Origin: Arion vulgaris
Taxonomy: Eukaryota; Mollusca; Gastropoda; Stylommatophora; Arionidae
Direction: 5' to 3'
DNA length: 64,000 nt
Assembly (NCBI GenBank): GCA_020796225.1
Contig: CM036771.1
Coordinates: 32,810,703 to 32,874,702 of the forward strand
Of the stretch, positions 52,470 through 63,297 are shown one piece after another. Made by a program: the position numbers and the translations under genes. Within the stretch, counting starts at the first letter, position 1; each line of letters opens with the position of its first letter. Below the pieces are notes generated by a model, which did not search any database, was not told the DNA's origin, and saw only the letters and a program-made list of their open reading frames with translations.

Positions 52470-53080
52470 TCTGTATGTATGTATGACCTTTTTCGTCTTT
52501 ACAGACGGGCAATTGGCATGTGTTTTACTGTAACAACCTCTGAGTTTTCGCTTTTCTCTCTTGTCTTTCAGCTTATACACAAGTCTCTTCTAAAAATAAA
52601 AACGCCCTTGCGCAATATCACTTTCCACACAACTCTGTCATCAGCTAGTTTTCCTTTTCTCCTGTACTGGGACCTACAGAAAAGTTTTCATTGAGGCCTT
52701 GCAGACATCTTTATATCTGAGCAGTGGTCTGCCCTGGTGCCTCTTCCCCTCCGAAAGATCACAGAACATCGTTTGTTTTGGTATGCGACAAGTTTCCATT
52801 CTACTCACATGTCCCAACCTTCTTAGTCGTCTACTACTGAGCATGCCCATGATGGAAGGCAGATTTGCACGTTGCAGTACGTCAGAGTTGGTTATCTTGT
52901 CGTACCACCTGATGTTCATAATCTTGCGGAGACATCGAAGGTGGAAGATGTTAAATCTCCTCTCGTGTCTTGAGTAGGCTGTCCATGTTTCTGAGCCATA
53001 TAGCAAAGAACTAATTACACATGCTCGATATATTTAAATCTTCGTCTGCAATGTTAGTTTTGTTTTGTGAACTGTCTGTA
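52470..53080 (-). pseudogene. LINE C-terminal relic (MLYGSETWTAYSRHERRF)
   Basis: A 110-codon minus-strand frame (52674-53006) reads LYGSETWTAYSRHERRFNIF, HLRCLRKIMNIRWYDKITNS, RRLRRLGHVSRMETCRIPK and KRHQGRPLLRYKDVCK. This is the post-core region of a LINE reverse transcriptase. A second copy is at 55515-55860 (minus). Confidence 0.75.
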
Positions 53081-53460
53081 TCTAATGTTACTATATAAAC
53101 TGATAAATAACTTGTGTCTTTTATCTTTAACATTTCCTAGGATGACTCACTTATCAAGATAATGATGTATCCACATTGAGACATATTCAAGTGTTTCTAA
53201 ATGGTTGCCATTTACAACAGCTCGCCCACCACCATCCACAGTCACAACAACGTCTTTCAGTTAATCTACCAACAATCATACCATTCTTGGAAGACCATAA
53301 GTTCCATGTCATGGGGACTACGAGCAAGACATTAATGTGATTACATCACGTCAAAGCGGCGACTTCAGGGGAGATAACTAATAAAATATGACGGCTCCAG
53401 GCACGGAAAGATTTAGTCACGGGTAAGGAAATAAATAATATTTAAATTAGTTCATTCTTG
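53080..53460. other. Unassigned stretch
   Basis: No supported feature; it precedes the CTA array. Confidence 0.35.
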
Positions 53461-53464
53461 CATA

Positions 53465-54552
53465 CTACACTACTACTACTACTACTGCTACTGCCATGCT
53501 CTACTACAGAACTCTACTACTGCTACTAACTGCTACTGACTGCTACTACACTGCTACTACAACTACTACTGCTTCTGCTACTGCTACTACTACACTACTA
53601 CTACTGCTACTACTACTCTACTCTACTACTGCTAAGACTACTACTACTACTTCACTGCTACTTTGCTACTACTATCTTCTGCTTGCATACTCACTACTGC
53701 TGCAACTATTGCTAACTGCTACTCTCTGCTACACTAGCTGCTACTAACTGCAATGACTAGTTGCTTCTACACATGACTCCCTACTACTACTCTACTAATG
53801 CATGCTCTTCACTACTACTGCTACTACCACATGACTACTACTACTACTGCTGCCACAATGACTACTACTACTACTACTACCACAATGACTACTACTACTA
53901 CTACTACTACTACTACTGCACAATGACTACTACTACTACTACTACTACTGCCACAATGACTACTACTACTACTACTACTGCCACAATTACTACTACTACT
54001 ACTGCCACAATGACTACTACTACTACTACTGCCACAATGACTACTACTACTACTACTGCCACAATGCTACTCTACTACTACTGCCTGCCTACATACTACT
54101 ACTACTACTGCACTACTACTATGACTCTACTACTACTACTACTACTCACAATGACTCACTACTACTACTACTACTGCCACAATGACTACTACTACTACTA
54201 CTACTTCCACAATGACTACTACTACTACTGCCACAATGACTACTACTACTACTACTACTGCTGCCACAATGACTACTACTACTACTACTACTACTACTGC
54301 TACAATGACTACTACTACTACTACTACTGCCACAATGACTACTACTACTACTACTACTGCCACAATGACTACTACTACTACTACTACTACTGCCACAATG
54401 ACTACTACTACTACTACTCCTACTACTACTACTACTACTGCCACAATGACTACTACTACTGCTGCCACAATGACTACTACTACTACTACTGCTGCCACAA
54501 TGACTACTACTACTACTACTGCCACAATGACTACTACTACCTGCCACAATGA

Positions 54553-54592
<40 letters not shown>

Positions 54593-55195
54593 GCCACAAT
54601 GACTACTACTACTACTACTACTGCCACCATGACTACTACTACTACTACTACTACTGCCACAATGACTACTACTACTACTACTACTGCTGCCACAATGACT
54701 ACTACTACTACTACTACTGCCACAATGACTACTACTACTACTGCCACAATGACTACTACTACTACTGCTACTGCCACATGACAACTACTACTACTACTGC
54801 CACAATGATCTACTACTACTACTACTACTACTGCCACAATGACTACTACTACTACTGCTGCCACAATGACTACTACTACTACTACTACTGCCACAATGAC
54901 TACTACTACTACTACTGCCACCATGACTACTACTACTACTGCTGCCACAATGACTACTACTACTACTACTGCCACAATGACTACTACTACTACTACTACT
55001 GCCACAATGACAATGACTACTACTACCACTACTGCCACAATGACTACTACAACTACTACTACTGCCACAATGACTACAACTACTACTACTACTGCCACAA
55101 TGACAACTACTACTACCACTACTGCCACAATGACTACTACTACTACTACTGCCACAATGACAACTACTACTACTACTAGCTCTACTAATACTACT
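53465..55195. repeat. CTA-rich compound satellite, about 1.7 kb
   Basis: Runs of (CTA)3-10 are punctuated by TGCCACAATGA about every 24-40 bp from 53870 onward. The first 400 bases are more degenerate. Continuous ORFs of up to 337 codons on both strands (poly-Val, poly-Ser, poly-Thr, poly-Tyr) follow from the trinucleotide period and are not genes. Confidence 0.95.
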
Positions 55196-55514
55196 ATACT
55201 ACTGCTTTTTGTTATTTCATATTTCTCTCAATTCCAAAAGGAACATATGACTGCAACTTACCATTAACATATTTATTTTTCATTTCACCATTTCTAATGG
55301 ATCATAATGTTAAAAATTGTCTGTATACAAGGTCAATTTTTTTCAGTACAGTTACAGAACCAGAAGTCATAAAAAAAATATATATGCTTTGCTAGATCTA
55401 ACATATCCCCAATAACCTGAAGGAACATTGTCTCAATTGGATACATGTTTGTACCGATATGTGCCTGCTAAGATTTTTATCAAAATAAAGAATCACTATG
55501 TTGTATCATATATA

Positions 55515-55860
55515 TATGGCCTTTGCGTCTTTACAGACGGTCAGTTGCCAAGTGTTTTACTGTGACAACTTCTGAGTTTTAGCTTGTCGTTCAGCTCATC
55601 CCTAAGTCTTTTTTCACAAAGATTCTGCACATTTGCCTAATTTTGTTTTTCACATTACTCAGTCATCAACTAGTTTGTTTCTCATTCCTTGTGACCGATA
55701 GAAAACTTCTTAACTGAGGCCTTGCAAACATCTTTATATTTGAACAGTGGTCTGCCTTGGTGCCTCTTCCCATCCGAAAGTTCACAGAACAATACTTGTG
55801 GTATGCGGCTGTTATCCGTTCTTCTCACATGCCCCTAGCCATCAAACATCTCTCTGCCAG
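55515..55860 (-). pseudogene. LINE C-terminal relic, second copy
   Basis: Matches 52490-52850 (TTTACAGACGG, TGTTTTACTG, GCAGTGGTCTGCC read on the plus strand) with more decay. Confidence 0.6.
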
Positions 55861-56215
55861 TGTCAACAGGTGGAACATACACCGAAGCATATTATTTTCA
55901 TAATTCAATTATTGTTTACACGCTAGATAACTTTGTTTACATTCACTTCCAGTATTGTTTGAAAGCTATGGTCTGACTCGTGACAAGCATATCTACTTCT
56001 ATAAACATGTTAGTGTATGTCGTTTTGTCTCGTGAAACACACTATAATGCCGCATACACATTTCTCTCTCTTCCTGTGTACCATTTCATAAAGATATTTC
56101 CACTCTAGAGGTAAAACAGCCACGAAAACAAAACTCATGATATTCAACTTAATTGTGAAGTATGTGCTGCTGTATAGTTTGAAAACACGGCGAGTCACCA
56201 AGTTAAATACAATTA
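55860..56215. other. Unassigned stretch
   Basis: No supported feature; ORFs shorter than 65 codons only. Confidence 0.35.
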
Positions 56216-56219
56216 AGAT

Positions 56220-56600
56220 TCAGATCTTTGTCAAAGGATGTCTGTCTTCGGCGGATTCTCAGACTGAGATGGTACGATATAGTTGCAAACACAGACCTGT
56301 GGATAAAAACATGACAGTGACCCAGGTTAAGAGGAGAAAATGGGAATGGGTTGGGCATACCCTACAGAAGACATAGTCAAGTGTCACTAGACAAGCACTT
56401 GAGTAGAACTCGCTAGGAAAACGGAAAAGATGACGTCCTAAACAGACCCGGAGACGAAGTCTTCATGAGGAACTGTAGAGTGCTCGACTGTCCCTGGAGA
56501 CCATAAAGAAAACAGTCAGAGACCAGGAAAAGTGGCAAACAACTCTTGAGGCCCTATGCTCCACGAGGAGCGGAGAGGAATAAGTCAAGTAACATCTCGC
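56220..56600 (+). pseudogene. LINE family F C-terminal relic, best copy
   Basis: Frames read TVTQVKRRKWEWVGHTLQKT, then after breaks a RRSL-type segment and TLEALCSTRSGEE. It corresponds to the RR.W.WIGHTLRK..... part of a LINE. Homologous to 6195-6360 and 27110-27362. Confidence 0.6.
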
Positions 56601-56654
56601 CAGATGATTTATTTACAATAAGTCACCTGATATACTTCTTCTTGTTAATTATCA

Positions 56655-56854
56655 AGATATTGACATCATTGCAAACATCATACAGGAGGACAACAAAAGA
56701 TATTGACATCATTGCAAACATCATACAGGAGGACAACAAAAGATATTGACATCATTGCAAACATCATACAGGAGGACAACAAAAGATATTGACATCATTG
56801 CAAACATCATACAGGAGGACAACAAAAGATATTGACATCATTGCAAACATCATA
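56655..56854. repeat. 43-bp minisatellite, left part, about 5 copies
   Basis: Unit AGATATTGACATCATTGCAA, ACATCATACAGGAGGACAAC, AAA. The array is split by a LINE insertion at 56855-57527 and resumes at 57528. Confidence 0.9.
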
Positions 56855-57527
56855 GTGGACCTCACGAGCTCGACAGACGGCGTCGTAGTGGATGGCCAAA
56901 CACTGGAGAAAGTTGAACATTTTACATGTTTGGGTAGTGAGGTGTCGGACAACGGAGACGCGATGAGGGAAATGGACTCTCGTGTTGCTGTGGCAGCTAG
57001 TGCCTTCACTGGGTTAGCGAATGTCTGGCGATCTCAAGACCTTAGTATATGCACAGGGTTAAATTATTTGGGTCATGTGTGATTCCTGTACTGACCTACG
57101 GTTGTGAGAGTTGGAGGTCAACAGAGAAAATTGATAAGAAACTGGACGGCTTTGAGAATAAATGTCTACGAAAATTATTAGGAGTAAAGTGGAGTGATTT
57201 CGTTTCTGGCAGCACAGTGAGAGATGGAACACACCAACAGCCCGTGTCAAATATTGTAAGGAGGCGGGGGTGGAAATATTTAGGTCATGTTCTTAGATCA
57301 GACGAAAAGAGACTAAATCGACAAGTCCTTATGTGGTCACCAGTTAGGAAAAGAAAACGTGGAAGACCAAAGACCACTCTTCGAAGAACCATCCAACAAG
57401 AAAGTAAACTATTGGGATGTAAAACCATACAAGATCTCCAACTGCTAGCAAAGAACCGTATCACATGGAGATCTAAAACCTCTGCCTATGTGCCGCCTTT
57501 GGCTCGAAAGGAATAAACTAACTAACT
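56855..57527 (+). pseudogene. 5'-truncated LINE inserted in the 43-bp array
   Basis: The first frame reads QTLEKVEHFTCLGSEVSDNG, the YLG-type motif. After a frame change near 57053 the second frame continues VKLFGSCVIPVLTYGCESW, KLDGFENKCLRKLLGVKW, NIVRRRGWKYLGHVLRSD, KRKRGRPKTTLRRTIQQE and ends PPLARKE. It covers the end of the reverse transcriptase to its natural stop. The 3' tail is (CTAA)n. The target duplication AAACATCATA is at 56845-56854 and 57528-57537. Confidence 0.85.
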
Positions 57528-57600
57528 AAACATCATACAGGAGGACAGCAAAAGATATTTACATCATTGCAAACATCGTACAGGAGGACAACAAAAGAAA
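57528..57600. repeat. 43-bp minisatellite, right part
   Basis: One and a half further units follow the inserted LINE, then run into LINE family B. Confidence 0.85.
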
Positions 57601-57604
57601 CCCT

Positions 57605-58022
57605 CAGAAAACTACAGACCTTCATAAATTGATGTTTATGCCAGAACAGAGGGACTAAGATGGTATGATACGATTACAAACGAGGAACTCAGAGAAAGAA
57701 CTAAGCAGATACCAGTAGAGAAAGAGCTAAGGAAGAGACACTGGCGATGGATAGGACACACATTGAGAAGACCGACCGGAAACATTGCAAGGTAGGCACT
57801 GTTTTGAAACCGGCAGTGAAAGAGGAGTAGGGAAATGCCTAGACATACCAGGACAAGAGATATAGAGGCTGATATTAAAAGGATAGGTAAAACATGGAAC
57901 GAGTTGGAAGGGATGGCAGGAGAGAGGAAGAGTTGGAAGAAGTTTGTTGAAGTCATGTGCTCCATTGGGAGTTGAACGGTGAAGGAGAGGAAGTAAAAGA
58001 CACACACACACACACACACACA
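57605..58022 (+). mobile_element. LINE family B 3' fragment with CA tail
   Basis: Second copy of the family B end, from ACTACAGACCTTCATAAA through GGCGATGGATAGGACACAC and GTGCTCCATTGGGAGTTGAAC, followed by a (CA)n run at 57998-58022. The frame is broken. Confidence 0.65.
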
Positions 58023-58430
58023 CACCAGATGACATATTTACAATATGTTACCTGACATACGTGTTCACGTTAATTATCAAGATATTTACATCATCACAAA
58101 CTATAGGCTATAGAAGTATGCCTGCCATATCTCGATCATCCTATAGGCTATAGAAGTATGTCTGCCATATCTCGATCATCCTATCAGTTTTTCCACAATA
58201 TATATGTTAATGAACGAGACAGAATTATCATAATAAACAGCCGTATATGGTTGCCATATTTTGATCTTCCGAAATGAGGACACTTCTAACATTAAATTCC
58301 ATTTAAATTGCGTTCTATGTATGTTTTTACAGTGACCTCCGATTAGAGAAGGTCGGCGGGCTCAGGTATAACAAAATTCACGGAAAAGCCGACCACAATC
58401 ATCGCGTGATCTCGCATTCCAGTATTGTTA
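58023..58430. other. Duplicated flank and 44-bp direct duplication
   Basis: 58023-58110 repeats, with differences, the sequence at 56603-56690 (CCAGATGA, TTTACAATA, GTTAATTATCAAGATATT). Then a unit of about 44 bp (CTATAGGCTATAGAAGTATG, ATATCTCGATCATC) occurs twice at 58105-58195. The rest is unassigned. Confidence 0.6.
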
Positions 58431-58482
58431 GATATAGACAAATTCATTTCAAAAACAACACAACACCAACATGCTAAATCAA

Positions 58483-58856
58483 AGTTAAATTACTCGTATG
58501 TTACAAGTTAAATTACTCGTATGTTACAAGTTAAATTACTCGTATGTTACAAGTTAAATTACTCGTATGTTACAAGTTAAATTACTCGTATGTTACAAGT
58601 TAAATTACTCGTATGTTACAAGTTAAATTACTCGTATGTTACAAGTTAAATTACTCGTATGTTACAAGTTAAATTACTCGTATGTTACAAGTTAAATTAC
58701 TCGTATGTTACAAGTTAAATTACTCGTATGTTACAAGTTAAATTACTCGTATGTTACAAGTTAAATTACTCGTATGTTACAAGTTAAATTACTCGTATGT
58801 TACAAGTTAAATTACTCGTATGTTACAAGTTAAATTACTCGTATGTTACAAGTTAA
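58483..58856. repeat. 23-bp minisatellite, about 16 copies
   Basis: Unit AAGTTAAATTACTCGTATG plus TTAC, nearly perfect. Flanking sequences match the flanks of the 67-bp array at 2857-4556, so the two arrays occupy the same position in two copies of one element. Confidence 0.93.
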
Positions 58857-59019
58857 ATGTGACACTAAGGAATATCAGTATTATTAAGATTTTGCATCAA
58901 TAAATAATCATAGACTCGTAGAATTGTGAACAACTGCAGAACAGCTTACAATGTTCTATTAAACACTTATAAAAACCAGCCACCATTAAATAGGAATTTG
59001 TATTTTCCCTTCTGAGCTA

Positions 59020-61190
59020 TAGTCTGTCCATTAATTCGTGAGCACGTTTGAAATTGATTTTCTCGAAAACTACCTGTTGGATCTCAGTGATTTTTGCAAG
59101 CAGCCTTAGAATATCCATGACGCTAGAGAAATATTTTTTCCAAGAAAATTTGATGTAGTTTGAAATATTTCTTCTTCAGGTTATATTAAAATCAACCTCA
59201 CCGGATTGTACACAATAGTAACAGATTTACGGTACACAGACGCGTTGTTCTAAAATACATTATGGTAACATTGAAATATCGTGAGTTTCACGAATTCCCG
59301 TGCACCTAGCCCAGTCGACTTTGAAAGCGGAAAGCATATGACGTTATAATTGGGATACCGTTTTATAGTTATAGGCGTATCTCGCTATTTGTATGAAGCT
59401 ATTGTATCATATTTGTTGGCTTATCAAAACTGACATTGATATCGCATTCATAATGAGTCTGAAGTGCACATTTATAACAATGCAGAAGGTTACAGTTTTA
59501 CTATACCAACACTTCCGTAGGGAATCTAAGAGAGGTCATCTATATTGCGATATTCATAACCCTGAGAAACGAACGCAACTGGCGTTGGTCTGAATAGAGA
59601 ATCCTTTCCCGATGGATTAAACAGGACACAAAGTGCACTAATGTCAAGCAAGGAAGGAAAAGAACAATTGACGACTTTGACATAGATGTCATAAGACAGG
59701 AGCTCTTGAAAATGTTTGCGACAAATCAACTTGTTACTCTCAGGAAACTGAAATTAAAACTGCAATCAGATTGCAGCATAGACATTCTAAAAGTACTCTA
59801 TGGAAAATTGTAAGAGCCGCCAGCTTCACCTTCAGAAAAACTATAGGCGGCAGGAATATTATTTGTGAAAAGCCACATTTAATTGCTGCCGAAGTAAATA
59901 CCTGAAGCAGATCCGTGATCGGCGGAGGCAAGGCTATGATATTGTATATTTGGACGAATCCTGGGTCAATGCTCACCACACCAATGCTAAAGAATGGCAA
60001 TCAGTAGACGGTGAACAGAAAGAAAAATACCAAGCAGCAAAGGCCAGCTTATTATACTAACACATGCAGGAAGTAGTGAAGAAGGTCTTGTCCATGACGC
60101 TGGACTTATTTTCCAATCAAAATGTACCGACGGTAGGGACTACCACACAGAAATTAATGGACATATTTTCAGGCACTGGATGGAGAAAGATCTACTTCCA
60201 ATTCTAAACAGACCATGATGCTTGGTAATGGATAATGCATCCTATCACAACGCAGTATCAGCGGAAGACAAAGTACCAACTGCATCAAATACAAAAGATC
60301 AAATTAGGACTTGGCTTGCTAAGGAAAATGTCAGCTTCGATGATACATATTTGAAACCCGAGTTGTTGCACCTGGTGAGGATGACAAATAAGACAAAGGT
60401 GTTTCATATTGACAAAATCATTGCGGAATACGGCCACACGTCTTTGCGACTACCTCCATATCATGCTCACCTCAATCCGATAGAGCTTGTCTGGGCTAAA
60501 GTAAAAGGGCAAGTTGCCGAACAGAACAGGACGTTTAAAATGTGTGATGTTGAAGTTCTGACACGTGAGTCCTTCTCAATGATAGACATGCAGTTCTGGA
60601 AGAAGTGTGTTGAACATGTGCTCGAGAGGAAGACGAGTACTGGCACCGAGATGGATTACAATTTGTCCAGCCAGTAACAATTATCAACCTCATGGAATCG
60701 TCAGATTCGGGATGATACAAATCATATTTTATTACAGACTGAGAAATAGCAACGTATACATTTCCATATCCAAATGCGTCTACCATCATACAATTTGTGG
60801 TGAAGTTAAGACACCCTGGGGTCTAATGGTGACCGAAGGGAGGACTAACTGTTGCATATTGTATCCAAGTTCACGATTGCACATAAAGGGCAACACACTT
60901 AATTACTTGACCTATCAAGTTAATATGGAGATACACCTATGAATAGAATTGACATGGACAAATTCTAGGGATACTGTAAAATCTAAAATTTGAGCCCCCG
61001 TATTTGCAATTGTCATAAAAGATCAAAGGAATTCGCCGATGTGCAAAATCCGTAGCATCTATGGACTACTGGTTAGCTTTATTTTAGCGTCATGGATATT
61101 CTAAGGCTGCATGCAAAAATCACTGAGATCCAACAGGTAGTTTTCGAGAAAATCAATTTCAAACGTGCTCACGAATTAATGGACAGACTA
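59020..61190 (+). mobile_element. TA-inserting DNA transposon, 2171 bp, DD83E type
   Basis: Terminal inverted repeats of 106 bp (59020-59125 and 61085-61190) differ at one position. TA flanks both ends (59018-59019 and 61191-61192). The transposon inserted into the right flank of the 23-bp-array element; the empty site is at 5178-5200 in the other copy. The encoded transposase has a wide D-E spacing. Confidence 0.85.
59393..60677 (+). pseudogene. DDE transposase with 83 residues between second D and E, broken
   Basis: An N-terminal region (MQKVTVLLYQHFRRE) is followed, after frame changes, by a helix-turn-helix-like stretch (DIDVIRQELLKMF, LRKLKLKLQ). The first catalytic Asp is in IVYLDESWVNAHH (59953). 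Next comes QLIILTHAGSSEEGL, in another frame. The second Asp is in LVMDNASYHNAV (60231). The Glu is in LPPYHAHLNPIELVWAKVKG (60483), 83 residues later by direct count. Lesions are near 59590, 59905 and 60035, plus a TGA at 60216-60218. The last 151 codons are open. The motif style is IS630/Tc1/mariner, but the spacing is far wider than 34-41. Confidence 0.8.
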
Positions 61191-61394
61191 TAGTCGGTGT
61201 TATGTTGCCAAGGCCAAAATTTTCTGATGACACGATCTTTTTAGAATGTTTTCTTCTCCTTCAAATGTCTTCATGTGTAATGTTTGAAAATTAAATTTTA
61301 CAAATGAAATCGACTTAACTGAATGCACACTAAGACGATTTCTATCATTGGTCCATACATAAATGGATCTTTCTAACGTAGCCTTGTGTGCTGC
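61191..61394. other. Right remainder of the array-carrying element and unassigned DNA
   Basis: GTCGGTGTTATGTTGCC corresponds to GTAGGCCTTATGTTTC at 5180. Further right the two copies no longer align clearly. Confidence 0.4.
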
Positions 61395-61940
61395 AGGACT
61401 TTGAGGTATATTTTTTCAGTATGATGCAAATCTTTGAAATTCTGTCCCTTACATTTTTTATCTTTAAAATAACCTTCGATTATGCATATAAAAGCAGCAA
61501 AAAATGTACGATTAGTAAAATGTATACACCAATATCGGAATCACATAGATCAATATAGAAAAGAAATGAAGTGGTTTGGCCACTTAGTAAGAATGCGAAC
61601 AGACCAAACTGCCTATGAAGCATTCCACAACAAAATATCAGGAAGAAAGGCGAGAGGAGGACCAAGGAAAAAGTGGATAGATAACGTAGTTGAATTCTGC
61701 CAGGAGACTAAGAAAACCATCACACCAGAGAAGCGCAAGACAAATACAGAAAACCACGACACTGTGCTAACAATCTGTAAACAGTGCGCTGACAAAAGAA
61801 GAAGAAGAAGATAGATCAATATAGAAAAGCGTTGCGTAAAGAATTTTAATTATTGAATGGTTCAAATTGTATTTTGATTTCGCTGCTTATGCCGCCCCCT
61901 TACAGTACCGCCTGAAGCGGCCGCCTCTCTGTAGCACGGC
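61395..61940 (+). repeat. Repeat family K, split by a LINE end
   Basis: The halves 61395-61484 and about 61850-61940 correspond to the continuous copy at 30577-30740. The LINE end at 61564-61810 and about 60 unassigned bases lie between. Confidence 0.5.
61564..61810 (+). pseudogene. 5'-truncated LINE 3' end with 19-bp target duplication
   Basis: The frame reads EMKWFGHLVRMRTDQ, KARGGPRKKWIDNVVEF and ends at a GAAGAAGAAG tail. The duplication ATAGATCAATATAGAAAAG is at 61545-61563 and 61811-61829, so both boundaries are exact. Only 247 bp were copied. Confidence 0.8.
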
Positions 61941-61999
61941 ACGATCCTAGTGTGCTGAAATACACAGTTACCACTTAGTTGCAACATGATGTCGCTGAC

Positions 62000-62415
62000 T
62001 GTTAATTTTGTCTTAGCTTGTAAAATTGTGGACAAAATCTACGAATTTCCAAAATTGTTTACGGACGCTTAGATTTACTCATGAAATGAGGACGTGTCGC
62101 AAAATAAGGACGTATAGCAACTCTACATCCGCAATGTCCGTTTGAACATCCGTAATGTCCGTTTGAACATCCGTAATGTCCGTTTGATGACATCGCTGAG
62201 ATAAGTAGCGTGGTCACTCTCCTGTTCGACGACTTTGTCATTAACTCTGAGAAGTCGAATTAAATATGCTAAATAATTCTGGCTTCAGCATCTTGTTACC
62301 AAGATCTCCAAGGAGTTCGTTCAGCAATATATCCGGTCTTATCCTACATGTACCATGAAGCGTCGTGGGGAGTTTCAGTTTTATATCCTGTGCTAGGTGT
62401 GCTGCATCTGTAGTT
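62000..62415. other. Unassigned, with a 21-bp triplication
   Basis: CGTAATGTCCGTTTGAACATC-type units occur three times at 62125-62188. Otherwise no feature. Confidence 0.5.
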
Positions 62416-62429
62416 GTTATTCGCAGGAT

Positions 62430-62632
62430 TTTTTTTTTCCCGATCCAGAAGCACTTGTGCTTTCAGCTCTTTGGCTCGGTGCCATGGACATCGTAACCAT
62501 TCGGTTCAGTGCTACGAACACCGTCACTCTGGAGAGCTTGTGGCTTTTATGCCAGCCCGCGGAATTGAACCGCACTCACAGGGGGCTTATCATCCGTCGT
62601 CCAACGCGCTACGAACACGCTGGGCTGGCGGG
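62430..62632 (-). mobile_element. tRNA-derived SINE, family A (full length)
   Basis: Reversed copy with a T tail, body and tRNA-like head (CCGCGGAATTGAACCGCAC, GTCCAACGCGCTACGAACAC). Flanked by the perfect 12-bp duplication TATTCGCAGGAT at 62418-62429 and 62633-62644. Confidence 0.85.
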
Positions 62633-62756
62633 TATTCGCAGGATATCTGTGATAATCTCTAGTGACACTTTGTTGTAGTCTTCTATGCTTCTCATATTCT
62701 GGTCAAGCTCGTACGAGATGTTCAGCTGTAATATTGTCAGCAGCACATACTTATTG

Positions 62757-63196
62757 AGGTCTCTATGGCGTAGAGGTGGTTATGTGCTCTCTTCTCGTTC
62801 AAAGGTACTCGGTCACTCTCTCGGGGAGTCGTCGGGATATTATTCCAGAGATCCATGTTCCAAGTGTAGGGGAGATGGAGGTTCTAGTAATATCGGAGAT
62901 GGATGATAAAACTTAGGTTCCGTGTTCAATTTGAGCACGTAAAAGAGCCATTGAAGCTCAAAATGGAGGAGCAGGGTAGAAAGCATCTGACCGGGCAAAA
63001 TTCATTAAAATTATTTTTAAAAATAAAATGCGTACAAAATATTGTTTCATCTTCTAAATGATATCGAGGACACTCGCCGGTGCTGCGGAGTTCGTGCACT
63101 GACGCCGAGATCGTCCTGTGTAAGAAAGAAATCGGAGCACAGATGGTTACTCACCGAGTGCAATTATGATGGTTCTATCAATCAATCAATCAATCG
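62757..63196 (+). mobile_element. SINE family H, most complete copy
   Basis: Head with TGGCGTAGAGG at 62766-62776 (A-box-like), then ATATCGGAGATGGATG, the CACGTAAAAGAGCCATTGAAG body, GAGATCGTCCTGTGTAAG, GGTTACTCACCGAGTGCA and a (TCAA)n tail at 63178-63196. Confidence 0.65.
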
Positions 63197-63297
63197 AGCA
63201 AACAGATGTAAGAGACGGACTGGACAGAGACGATCAACTTGCCCTCAAGTATTTATGCAGTGGCTTCTGAAATTACCGAAGTGCAACACAGCAAGGA

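Noticed and set aside
53761..55267. ORFs of up to 337 codons on both strands (poly-Val, poly-Ser, poly-Thr, poly-Tyr)
   Set aside because: They are direct translations of a trinucleotide-based array, with no start context and no non-repeat domain.
58483..58856. Regular short repeats that could be taken for a CRISPR array
   Set aside because: Units are head-to-tail with no unique spacers, the sequence context is eukaryotic, and no cas-like genes are present. The same applies to the 25-bp array at 34318.
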